The notes beneath the pieces were generated by a model, which saw only the letters and a list, made by a program, of their open reading frames with translations, was not told the DNA's origin and did not search any database. From positions 1 through 16,496 of the forward strand of contig UQGU01000053.1 of the NCBI GenBank assembly GCA_900540635.1: a stretch of DNA of 16,496 bases, in the 5' to 3' direction. Each line of letters starts with the position of its first letter. Position 1 is the first letter of the stretch. The stretch comes from an uncultured Eubacteriales bacterium. GTDB taxonomy: Bacteria > Bacillota > Clostridia > Oscillospirales > Oscillospiraceae. Shown one piece after another: positions 6,799 to 12,996 of this stretch. The translations under genes were made by a program, and so were the position numbers.

Positions 6799-6827
6799 AT
6801 TTTACCATGGGGCAGGCCACGCTTCAA
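6799..6827 (-). promoter_or_regulatory. Extended -10 promoter of sigma module 1
   Basis: Minus strand -35 TTGAAG (6827-6822), a 17-bp spacer, and -10 TAAAAT (6804-6799) preceded by TGG (extended -10). The predicted start is near 6792, giving a leader of about 80 nt. The 17-bp ATGGTAAAATATTTTCA (6808-6792) is identical at the third module. Confidence 0.75.
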
Positions 6828-6861
6828 GTGGGACGGGGATCACTGCGGCTGACGAAAAGAC

Positions 6862-6890
6862 TTTCTTTTTTTGCCGGTCCATGGTATACT
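6862..6890 (+). promoter_or_regulatory. Extended -10 promoter of the cysteine desulfidase gene
   Basis: -10 TATACT at 6885-6890 preceded by TGG, an extended -10. The -35 position (6862-6867, TTTCTT) is poor, as is usual when an extended -10 is present. The predicted start is near 6897, with a leader of about 62 nt. It is divergent from the sigma module 1 promoter. Confidence 0.6.
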
Positions 6891-6958
6891 TGGACTGCGG
6901 TTTCCGAAATTTGGGAATACCGCCGGATAGAGAACTTATACAACCGGGAGGAACAACC

Positions 6959-8224
6959 ATGCAGGAGTACGCATATTACACCCAGGTCCTGAAGGACCAA
7001 CTGATTCCGGCCACCGGGTGCACCGAGCCCATCGCCCTGGCCTACGGCGCGGCCATCGCCTACAGGACCTTGGGTGCCGAGCCGGAGAGAATCACGGCGG
7101 CGGTCAGCGGCAGCATTATCAAAAACGTCAAAAGTGTGGTTGTGCCCAAGACCGGGGGGATGAAGGGCATCGAAACGGCCATTGCCGCCGGTGTGGTGGC
7201 CGGAAACCCGGATCTGGAGCTGGAGGTGCTGTCCGGCGCGCCGGAAAACACGGGGGCGCTGGCGAAGAAATTCCTGGAAAAGTGCCCCGTTACCGTGTGC
7301 CTTGCGGATTCGGACCGGATTTTTGACATTCAGATTACCATGTACGCCGGGAAGCACAGCGCCTTTGTGCGCATCGTGGACACCCACACCAATGTGGTGT
7401 CGGTCCGCCGGGACGAGACTGTCTTGAAGGAGCGGGAAATTCCCCGGCTTGCGGGGCAGGTGGAGAAGACCGCCATGCTGGAAATTACCAAAATTGTGGA
7501 GTATGCCAGAACCTGCCGCCTGGAGGACGTGGCGGAGACCATAGAATATCAGATTTCCTGCAACCAAAATCTTTCCCAGGAGGGGCTGAAGGGCAGCTGG
7601 GGGGCGGAAATCGGGCGGACGCTGCTGTCCGGGGAGAAAAATCCGGATGTAAAGCTCCGGGCCATGGCGGCCGCCGCCGCGGGCTCGGATGCCCGGATGA
7701 GCGGCTGTGAGCTGCCCGCCGTGATCAATTCCGGCAGCGGCAACCAGGGCCTGACCATCACCCTGCCCATTCTGGAATACGCGAAGGAATTAAATGCTTC
7801 CCATGAGCAGCTGATTCGGGCCCTGGTGCTGGCCAACCTGGTGGCGGTGCGCATCAAGCAGTCCATCGGCTACCTGTCCGCCTACTGCGGAGCGGTCTGC
7901 GCCGGTTGTGCCGCGGCGGCGGGAATTGCCTACCTGCATGGGGCGGACGAGGTCCTCATCAATCACACGGTGGTGAACGGCCTGGCGATTCTCTCCGGCA
8001 CCATCTGCGACGGCGCGAAGCCCAGCTGCGCGGCCAAAATCGCCATGGCGGTGAACGCGGGCCTTTTGGGCTTTGAAATGGCCCGGAAGGGCAAGGAGTT
8101 CTCCGGCGGCGAGGGCATTGTCAAAAAGGGCATCGAAAACACCATCGAAAAGGTGGGCGTCCTGAGCCGAGAGGGCATGGGCGTCACCAACGAGGTCATT
8201 CTGGACATTATGGTGAAGGATTAA
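6959..8224 (+). CDS. cyuA: L-cysteine desulfidase (iron-sulfur, CyuA/YhaM family)
   Basis: A 421-aa cytoplasmic enzyme of the UPF0597/CyuA family, which cleaves L-cysteine to pyruvate, sulfide and ammonia with a [4Fe-4S] cluster. The start is the ATG at 6959, with GGGAGGA at 6946-6952; the frame is open further upstream but without a site, and that stretch contains the promoter. Motifs: ATGCTEP at 18-24, with C21 corresponding to catalytic Cys25 of the Methanocaldococcus jannaschii enzyme, and C310, C350 and C357. The 40- and 7-residue spacings of the last three match that enzyme's cluster ligands (Cys282, 322, 329). Other family features are INSGSGNQGLT (256-266) and SGTICDGAKPSCA (346-358). 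It stands alone, divergent from sigma module 1, with a hairpin 12 bases after its TAA. No cysteine transporter is beside it. Confidence 0.93.
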   Translation: MQEYAYYTQVLKDQLIPATGCTEPIALAYGAAIAYRTLGAEPERITAAVSGSIIKNVKSVVVPKTGGMKGIETAIAAGVVAGNPDLELEVLSGAPENTGALAKKFLEKCPVTVCLADSDRIFDIQITMYAGKHSAFVRIVDTHTNVVSVRRDETVLKEREIPRLAGQVEKTAMLEITKIVEYARTCRLEDVAETIEYQISCNQNLSQEGLKGSWGAEIGRTLLSGEKNPDVKLRAMAAAAAGSDARMSGCELPAVINSGSGNQGLTITLPILEYAKELNASHEQLIRALVLANLVAVRIKQSIGYLSAYCGAVCAGCAAAAGIAYLHGADEVLINHTVVNGLAILSGTICDGAKPSCAAKIAMAVNAGLLGFEMARKGKEFSGGEGIVKKGIENTIEKVGVLSREGMGVTNEVILDIMVKD

Positions 8225-8236
8225 AAAGCGAAAAGC

Positions 8237-8268
8237 AGGAGCGAACGGGTTTTCATCCGTTCGCTCCT
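8237..8268. terminator. Hairpin terminator between convergent cyuA and the sigma remnant
   Basis: A perfect 12-bp stem, AGGAGCGAACGG with CCGTTCGCTCCT, and an 8-nt loop. The plus strand is followed by a weak T-rich tract (TTCCTTG), the minus strand by GCTTTTCGCTTTTT, so it is probably stronger for the minus-strand remnant. It belongs to the GCGAACGG hairpin set. Confidence 0.7.
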
Positions 8269-8302
8269 TCCTTGTGTGCCGTATCCGTAAAAAGAGAGTC
8301 TC

Positions 8303-8629
8303 TTAATTTCCCGGAGCCGGAAGCTTTGTCCCGTCCGCCAGGAGAATATAGCCAAGCTCCTGACTGGGAGACTGGAGAATCAGGACGGTACTCCCGGCGG
8401 CGGTGGTGTAGTTCCGTTCCACCCAGTCGCCGGAGTCTATGAGGGTTACATAATCACGGCTAAAGCTGTCCAGTCGATTCCAGCGCAGGACGCCGGGGGT
8501 ATATACGACCTCGTAGCCCTGGTCTTCCGGGAAGGTAAAGCCCATGTCCAGCCAGAAATTGCCGCTGTCGTAGCAGCCGCATTGCCCCGCCGCCCCGCTT
8601 TTCTGCGGTGTTTTTCCGCCAGCGGTCAA
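8303..8629 (-). pseudogene. C-terminal remnant of a sigma-factor membrane partner
   Basis: From about 8588 down to the TAA at 8303 the frame encodes the last ~95 residues of a partner protein; the codons between 8629 and the junction are sigma-gene sequence read out of frame. The segment (SRDYVTLIDSGDWVERNY to LADGTKLPAPGN) aligns by eye with residues 215-280 of the 689-aa protein: both have a W-x-x-x-NY-T-x-x-G-x-x-VLI pattern and end in an ADG turn. The membrane helix and N-terminus are missing, so this is the tail of a deleted gene and not a protein in its own right. No ribosome site fits a separate start. Confidence 0.65.
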
Positions 8630-8864
8630 TGGAGAGATTCCGGGTGAGCTTACCCAGAAAGGGGCCGAATCGCTGGGGCCGCCGGGGCGGGATCAGCTTC
8701 CAGGCGGCGAAATAGGTATCGTTGACGCTTTCCTCGGCGTCTGAGGGGCTGGAGAGAATGTGGTTTGCAATGCTGTAGCAGTAGCGGCCGTATTTCCGGT
8801 CCGTCTCGGAAATGGCTTGCTCAGACCGGGCGAAATACAAGTCCAGTATTGCATTGTCATCCAT
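8460..8864 (-). pseudogene. Truncated ECF sigma factor (copy 2), region 4 deleted
   Basis: Starts at ATG 8864 with a good AAGGAGG site and matches copies 1 and 3 through region 2 (FARSEQAISETDRKYGRYCY, about 11-30, to SIDRWRKNTAEKRGG, about 78-92). Homology stops at about residue 93 (near base 8586), just where the linker to region 4 begins. The following 41 residues are the partner gene read out of frame, ending at TAG 8460. The simplest reading is one deletion that removed region 4 of sigma plus the N-terminus and membrane helix of its partner. The junction is GC-rich. Promoter and ribosome site look intact, so a region-2-only peptide could still be made. Confidence 0.75.
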
Positions 8865-8890
8865 GGGAAAAACCTCCTTTTTGTGTGTTC

Positions 8891-8904
8891 ACCCTTATAC
8901 ACGC
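8891..8904 (-). promoter_or_regulatory. Second conserved box in the sigma copy 2 leader
   Basis: Minus strand GCGTGTATAAGGGT, 27 bases upstream of the remnant's ATG. It aligns with ACGCCTATATAGG of module 1 and GCGTCTAATATAGC of module 3, again after a C-run (CTCCCC). Confidence 0.3.
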
Positions 8905-8937
8905 AGAAAAATGGGGAGTGGAAAAAGATTTGTGGGT

Positions 8938-8966
8938 ATTTTATCATCTGGTGGATGGTTTCACAA
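8938..8966 (-). promoter_or_regulatory. Extended -10 promoter of the sigma copy 2 remnant
   Basis: Minus strand -35 TTGTGA (8966-8961), a 17-bp spacer, and -10 TAAAAT (8943-8938) with TGA in front (extended -10). The architecture is the same as the other two sigma promoters, but only 12 of the 17 bases of their identical segment are kept. Confidence 0.6.
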
Positions 8967-9008
8967 GTGCGTGCGTAAATTGCGAATTTCATACCATAAC
9001 GCAAAAGA

Positions 9009-9037
9009 AGCGAACCGGCGGAATTGACCGGTTCGCT
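9009..9037. terminator. Hairpin terminator after the antitoxin-like gene
   Basis: A perfect 10-bp stem, AGCGAACCGG with CCGGTTCGCT, and a 9-nt loop. On the minus strand it is followed by TCTTTTGC. It lies 12 bases past the stop of the 66-aa gene. Confidence 0.7.
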
Positions 9038-9049
9038 CTATTTGTGTGA

Positions 9050-9250
9050 TTATCTGATGCCACTGAATCTGTTTTTGAAATTTCTTTTACGATCTTGGAA
9101 GTGTTTTCGCACATCTTCGGATGAGATCCAGCCTTCTTTTTCTCCGGATTGGCGGCCTTCTGATAGTGCGCACATGAGGGCGTGCATATGTTTTTGTTTT
9201 TCCGAGTTGCTGTGCTGCAGGTCCTGCTCATTGACGGCGATATCTTTCAT
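9050..9250 (-). CDS. Small antitoxin-like protein, no partner toxin
   Basis: A 66-aa hydrophilic protein from ATG 9250, chosen because AAAGGAGG lies just upstream (9265-9258); the upstream in-frame ATG at 9277 has no site. Residues 21-50 (KQKHMHALMCALSEGRQSGEKEGWISSEDVRKHF region) resemble the helical C-terminal part of RelB/ParD-type antitoxins, where an acidic EG-x-x-SG-x-x-EGWIS-x-E-x-x segment is common. The C-terminal tail is basic (RKRNFKNRF). It has its own promoter and terminator, and no toxin gene follows or precedes it. It may be an orphan antitoxin or an unrelated small DNA-binding or regulatory protein; the assignment rests on visual similarity alone. Confidence 0.6.
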   Translation of the reverse strand: MKDIAVNEQDLQHSNSEKQKHMHALMCALSEGRQSGEKEGWISSEDVRKHFQDRKRNFKNRFSGIR

Positions 9251-9279
9251 AGTAGGCCTCCTTTCAAGAGATCGCATTC

Positions 9280-9308
9280 AGTATACCGCAATTGGAACGT
9301 GAATGCAA
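9280..9308 (-). promoter_or_regulatory. Promoter of the antitoxin-like gene
   Basis: Minus strand -35 TTGCAT (9308-9303), a 17-bp spacer, and -10 TATACT (9285-9280). The predicted start is near 9273, about 23 nt before the ATG. The promoter lies in the short gap after the 608-aa gene, where no terminator is visible. Confidence 0.65.
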
Positions 9309-9327
9309 CGCTTTATTCTGCACAATA

Positions 9328-11154
9328 TTACTGCTTCCGCACGCTTTCCGCAATTTTTACCAGTTCTTCCACAGTAAAGTCTGCGCTGCTCAGTGCGAAG
9401 CTCAGGCCATTTTCCTGGGTGCCCTGAATCCAGACGACATCCGAGTGGGGGGCCAGTTCGCCGACTACCGCCCCTGCGGCGGGGCAGCCCTGGATGGTGT
9501 AGGCTTGGGCCGGTTCGCTGCTGCCGATGTGCATCTGGGCCAGCTCCTCCAGAGTGACGGTGCCGTCGCCTACATAGGTCTCGTAGGAGAAAAAGAGTTC
9601 TTTGCCGGTCTTTTTGTCAAAGTACCAGCGGCGGACATAGGCATACCAGCCGTTTTCCAATGGCCAGCCCGTAAAACTGTCCTCCTCCATTCCGGCGGGC
9701 AGGGCGGTGATGCGGTAGTCCCCCAGCTCTTCCAGGGCCTCGGTGGCCTTGGAGGCGTTGGTGGGGGTCAGCTCCGGTCCGAGGCCCACGCTTCTGGCAA
9801 TGGCAACCAGGTCAAGATTGTCATCGGTGGCAAGACTGTAGGCGTAGCCCTTGGTTTCGTCCGTCCAGAGAAGGGAGTCGCCGTTGAGATACCCCGTATT
9901 CCCACCAATATCCACCGTTTCCGGCTGGCCCGCTCCGTCAAAGCTGCGGCCATAGGGGCCAAGACGGTAATAGAAGGTGTAGTGCAGGAAATTTCCGGCG
10001 GCGTTTTCGTAGCGGATTTCCTGCTGGCCGTAGGCTCTGTCGCTGACGAAGGTAATGCGATAGCCCTCCGGCGTGGACTGGGGGTAAATGGATTCCCAGC
10101 CATAGTAGGTTCCCGAATCCTGGGAAAGATCGATGGAATAATCCGGTCCCAGGTAATCCGGGGTTTCGCGGAGGGGCTCTCCGGCGGCGGTGCTTTCCGC
10201 CATGGCGGGGATATCCACGTTTTCGTCCATGGTGGAGAGGTAGGCGTAAAAGCCCTCCCGGGTGTTTTCCCAGAGCAGAATCCGCAGGCCGCCGCTGGTG
10301 GTCAGCATTCTTGCGGAATCCTCTCCCACTGTCTCGTCCGTCCAGACGAAGGAATCGTGGGGCGGGTCGGAAACGGTGTCGCGCAGGTCATAGGTCGGGG
10401 AAACCACATAGGTGATTGCTTCGCCTTCGTTGTCACAGTAATAGTCAATGATCACGGTGTCTGTGGCAAAGGAAACACGATCTATCGTGTAGCCGTCGGG
10501 AAGCTGCTGGGGGTAGTGGGGGGCCCAGATGGCACCATCTTTGCACAAAAAGCTCAGGGGAAGCGGCTGGCCGAAGGCCACGCTGTCCGCCATGGCCTGT
10601 AAATCGACGGCCATGTCCTCGGTATCGAGCCATGCGTAGTAGCCCTCCGTCTCATTGTGCCAGGCAATTGTCTGGCCTTCATCCGAAACCTGCATGGTTC
10701 CGCTCTGGCCGGAGACGGTGACTTCGGAACTTTCCGCGGAAGCCGACGTGATGCCGTCTCTTTCTGAGGTGGAGATGATATAGGTGATGGTCTGTCCGGC
10801 GTCATTGGCAAACTCGATGCTCTGGGTTGTCCGGTCTATAGGGGAGCCGCCGACCATCCGGTATCCGTCAGGAAGCGCCTGGGGATAGCAGTCCGTCAGA
10901 ACGTTTTTGGTCTCCACGCTGCCGTCCGGGGAAAGCGTGGCGGTGGGGACATCATACTGTATGACCTTTGTATGGATTCTGGCGTAGACCGCCACGGCGC
11001 ACCCCACCAGCAGTGCGGCCAGGGCAACCACTGCCGCAATCAGGACAAGACGCGGTTTCGGGCGCTTGACCGAACGGGGCGTTTCTTCGGTTTTTGCCAG
11101 TCTGGCAGATTCCAGTCCGCCAATGGCAAGGAACAATTCTTCACATCGTTTCAT
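9328..11154 (-). CDS. Single-pass membrane partner of an ECF sigma factor, with tandem extracellular repeats
   Basis: A 608-aa protein from ATG 11154, which overlaps the sigma TGA (ATGA); the longer open frame upstream is sigma-gene shadow. Cytoplasmic residues 1-35 (ELFLAIGGLESARLAK), a membrane helix at about 36-59, then three clear repeats at about 89-199, 213-328 and 356-459. Each begins YPQ-x-x-P-x-GY and ends in a W-x-x-ET-x-GY-x-Y-x-L-x-T-x-D-x-x-x-D-x-x-A-x-A-x-S pattern, as in DUF4367-type domains. A fourth, degenerate unit fills 480-607 (ENGLSFALSSADFTVEELVKIAESV). Gene order suggests it holds or senses for the sigma factor. No zinc-type anti-sigma motif is present, so the inhibitory mechanism is unknown. 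It differs from the 689-aa partner in its extracellular domain, which implies a different signal. Confidence 0.82.
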   Translation of the reverse strand: MKRCEELFLAIGGLESARLAKTEETPRSVKRPKPRLVLIAAVVALAALLVGCAVAVYARIHTKVIQYDVPTATLSPDGSVETKNVLTDCYPQALPDGYRMVGGSPIDRTTQSIEFANDAGQTITYIISTSERDGITSASAESSEVTVSGQSGTMQVSDEGQTIAWHNETEGYYAWLDTEDMAVDLQAMADSVAFGQPLPLSFLCKDGAIWAPHYPQQLPDGYTIDRVSFATDTVIIDYYCDNEGEAITYVVSPTYDLRDTVSDPPHDSFVWTDETVGEDSARMLTTSGGLRILLWENTREGFYAYLSTMDENVDIPAMAESTAAGEPLRETPDYLGPDYSIDLSQDSGTYYGWESIYPQSTPEGYRITFVSDRAYGQQEIRYENAAGNFLHYTFYYRLGPYGRSFDGAGQPETVDIGGNTGYLNGDSLLWTDETKGYAYSLATDDNLDLVAIARSVGLGPELTPTNASKATEALEELGDYRITALPAGMEEDSFTGWPLENGWYAYVRRWYFDKKTGKELFFSYETYVGDGTVTLEELAQMHIGSSEPAQAYTIQGCPAAGAVVGELAPHSDVVWIQGTQENGLSFALSSADFTVEELVKIAESVRKQ

Positions 11155-11711
11155 ACTGCATATCCCTCCTGAATCAGGTGCGCTTTCAGCTTCTTCCGTG
11201 TGCGGCATAAGCTCTGGTTGACGGAATCCCGGCGCAGGCCGTAGCGGGCGGCGATGGCTCCGGCGTCCTCCAGGAAGAAATACCGCCGCAGGAAGATGTT
11301 CTGTTCCAGCGGAGAAAGGGTGTCCAGAAGCTTGCCAATGGAGCGGGTCAGCTCCTTGGCCTCCAGCGCCGCGCAAACCTCTTCGCCGGTGCCGACGCAC
11401 TCCTCCAGCTCCTCCAATACCAGTGGCAGCTCCCCGCTGCCCCGCTTCTGGGCGGTGAGATTGCGCCAGCGGGAGAAGGCGAGATTCCGGGTGATCTTTG
11501 CCAGAAACAGCCGCAGCACCGCAGGCTTTTTGGGCGGCATGGTCTGCCAGGCTTTCAGGTATGTATCGTTCAGGGCCTCCTCTGCGTCCTCCCGGCTGGG
11601 CAGGATGGCATTGGCCAGGGAGAAGCAATAGGGGCCGTATTTGGCATCCGTCTGGGCCAGGGCCTGTTCATCCCGGGCAAAGTACAGCGCAATGATCTCT
11701 TCGTCGCTCAT
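11151..11711 (-). CDS. ECF-type RNA polymerase sigma factor (intact copy 3)
   Basis: A 186-aa sigma-70 family protein. Region 2 spans about 22-86 (LNDTYLKAWQTMPP and FLAKITRNLAFSRWRN), the linker 90-118 is acidic, and region 4 covers about 125-184 (LSPLEQNIFLRRYFFLEDAGAIAARYGL, then RRDSVNQSLCRTRKKLKAHL as the helix-turn-helix). It is paralogous to copy 1 along its whole length: KYG-YC at 24-29 and AQKRG near 87-91 lie at the same positions. GGAGG at 11725-11721 supports the start at 11711. It is translationally coupled to the 608-aa membrane partner and presumably regulated by it. Confidence 0.93.
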   Translation of the reverse strand: MSDEEIIALYFARDEQALAQTDAKYGPYCFSLANAILPSREDAEEALNDTYLKAWQTMPPKKPAVLRLFLAKITRNLAFSRWRNLTAQKRGSGELPLVLEELEECVGTGEEVCAALEAKELTRSIGKLLDTLSPLEQNIFLRRYFFLEDAGAIAARYGLRRDSVNQSLCRTRKKLKAHLIQEGYAV

Positions 11712-11746
11712 AGGTGGATTCCTCCAATCTGTGTAAAAAGGCCTTT

Positions 11747-11760
11747 GCTATATTAGACGC
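11747..11760 (-). promoter_or_regulatory. Second conserved box in the sigma copy 3 leader
   Basis: Minus strand GCGTCTAATATAGC, 36 bases upstream of the ATG and preceded by a CCCCG run. It is similar to the boxes before copies 1 and 2, with one extra base inside the TATA portion. Confidence 0.3.
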
Positions 11761-11795
11761 ATTTTGCGGGGCTGCGCTGACAGAAAACTGAAAAT

Positions 11796-11824
11796 ATTTT
11801 ACCATTGAATGGAAATTTCATCAA
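11796..11824 (-). promoter_or_regulatory. Extended -10 promoter of sigma module 3
   Basis: Minus strand -35 TTGATG (11824-11819), a 17-bp spacer, and -10 TAAAAT (11801-11796) with TGG in front. The 17-bp ATGGTAAAATATTTTCA (11805-11789) is identical to that of module 1 and lies at nearly the same distance from the ATG (78 against 81 bases). Confidence 0.75.
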
Positions 11825-11833
11825 GATGGGGTG

Positions 11834-11879
11834 AAAAATGGCTCTGCTGACGCTTTTTTCGGTCAGCAGAGCCATTTTT
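11834..11879. terminator. Strong terminator at the end of the dlt-like operon
   Basis: A perfect 18-bp stem (AAAAATGGCTCTGCTGAC with its complement at 11862-11879) with a 10-nt loop, flanked by A- and T-runs so that it is bidirectional. It ends the minus-strand dlt-like operon and insulates sigma module 3, whose -35 box starts 10 bases further on. Confidence 0.9.
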
Positions 11880-11900
11880 TGGGGGAATGCAGAAAGCGGC

Positions 11901-12977
11901 TTATTGGGCGGCTCTGCGGGTGGAAAGATCCTCGAGGTACCGGTGGAATTCTTCGAGGGGCTGCGCCCATTCCACCGCATAGGCTTCGTCGCCCCGGTGG
12001 TCCTCCAGGTTGAAGATTTCCAGCAGGTCCCGGGCCAGAGCTTTGGAGAAGACCAGAGAGCCCTCCACATTCAGATGGCTGTGGTCATAGTAGTGTTCCT
12101 GGAAGGTGAGCCCCAGGCGCTGAACCTGCGCGTAGGTGCAGTAGTTCAGGTAGGGAATCTCCTTGGCCTCGAAATAGGCCCGCATTTTTTCCTCGTTGGC
12201 GGCATAGACCGCCGCATCCTGAATTTTCGGGGGTGTGACGGCCACAACTTCAATCCCTTTGCTTTGGCAGAGCTCGATGATGCGGTTGTAGTAGCCTACG
12301 CTGAACTCGGAGAAGGTATCCACGGATTCTGTATGGTTCCAGAGGTCCGGGGTGATCTCATCCGTGCCCTCATAAACGGCCTCATAGAGCATGGAACCCT
12401 TCTGGTAGCTGGGGTAGGCGTCATCGAGCTGCCGGTCCGGCTGGAAGTTTTCTGCGGTAAGCTCACTCCACATGGTGTGGTAGCGCAGCAGGGGGAATTT
12501 CCAGGAAAGATAGGACTGGGTGTCGTCCACAGCGCAGATTTCCCGGATCATCTGCTCTTTCAGGGCCTTGTCCGGCATACACTCCACCACTTTCCGGTAG
12601 ATGCTTTCCTGCTCGTGGGGTTTCATGTCGTCGAACAAACAGCTGAAATCGCAGAGGACAATATCCGGGGTCTGGTATTCCAGGGCGTAGAGCAGCTGAT
12701 AGTAGGCCGTCATGGCGCAGCGGAAGGTGATGGCAAAATTGTAGCCGGTAATGCCTGCTTCCTCGTAGGTGACGATGGGGTCATAGGCGGCATAGAGCTC
12801 GCTGGTGCCCAGGCACAGAACGTCGATGGAATCCGGAGCAGCCTGGGAATAGCGTATATTCCGGGTGTATAGGTTTTCATTTCCGGACCACCGGTAGTGC
12901 AGGATGCTCTGAGCCCCGGAAAAGCACAGGGCGAAGAGCAGCAGAAAAACGGCGGCGCGAATCAGATATTTTTTCAT
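11901..12977 (-). CDS. DltD-like SGNH-type protein of the acylation operon
   Basis: A 358-aa protein from ATG 12977, preceded by GGGAGGAG; the longer open frame upstream overlaps the MBOAT gene and lacks a signal. An N-terminal membrane helix (about 5-24) anchors an extracytoplasmic SGNH/GDSL-like domain. Block I is CLGTSELYAAYDP (55-67), with S59 as the putative nucleophile. The C-terminal Asp/His block is YDHSHLNVEGS (297-307), with D298 and H301. Such proteins (DltD, AlgX/AlgJ-like) work with an MBOAT protein to move an acyl group onto a cell-surface polymer. The gene is 19 bases past the MBOAT stop and is the last of the operon. It is somewhat shorter than typical DltD and I see no close match to it, so the dltD symbol is withheld. 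Confidence 0.8.
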   Translation of the reverse strand: MKKYLIRAAVFLLLFALCFSGAQSILHYRWSGNENLYTRNIRYSQAAPDSIDVLCLGTSELYAAYDPIVTYEEAGITGYNFAITFRCAMTAYYQLLYALEYQTPDIVLCDFSCLFDDMKPHEQESIYRKVVECMPDKALKEQMIREICAVDDTQSYLSWKFPLLRYHTMWSELTAENFQPDRQLDDAYPSYQKGSMLYEAVYEGTDEITPDLWNHTESVDTFSEFSVGYYNRIIELCQSKGIEVVAVTPPKIQDAAVYAANEEKMRAYFEAKEIPYLNYCTYAQVQRLGLTFQEHYYDHSHLNVEGSLVFSKALARDLLEIFNLEDHRGDEAYAVEWAQPLEEFHRYLEDLSTRRAAQ

Positions 12978-12996
12978 AAACCAATCTCCTCCCTGC

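Noticed and set aside
9292..10602. 436-codon plus-strand open frame rich in Gly and Val
   Set aside because: Mirror of the 608-aa protein's codons; composition is typical of an antisense shadow.
11838..12872. 344-codon plus-strand open frame
   Set aside because: Antisense to the SGNH gene and begins inside the operon terminator.
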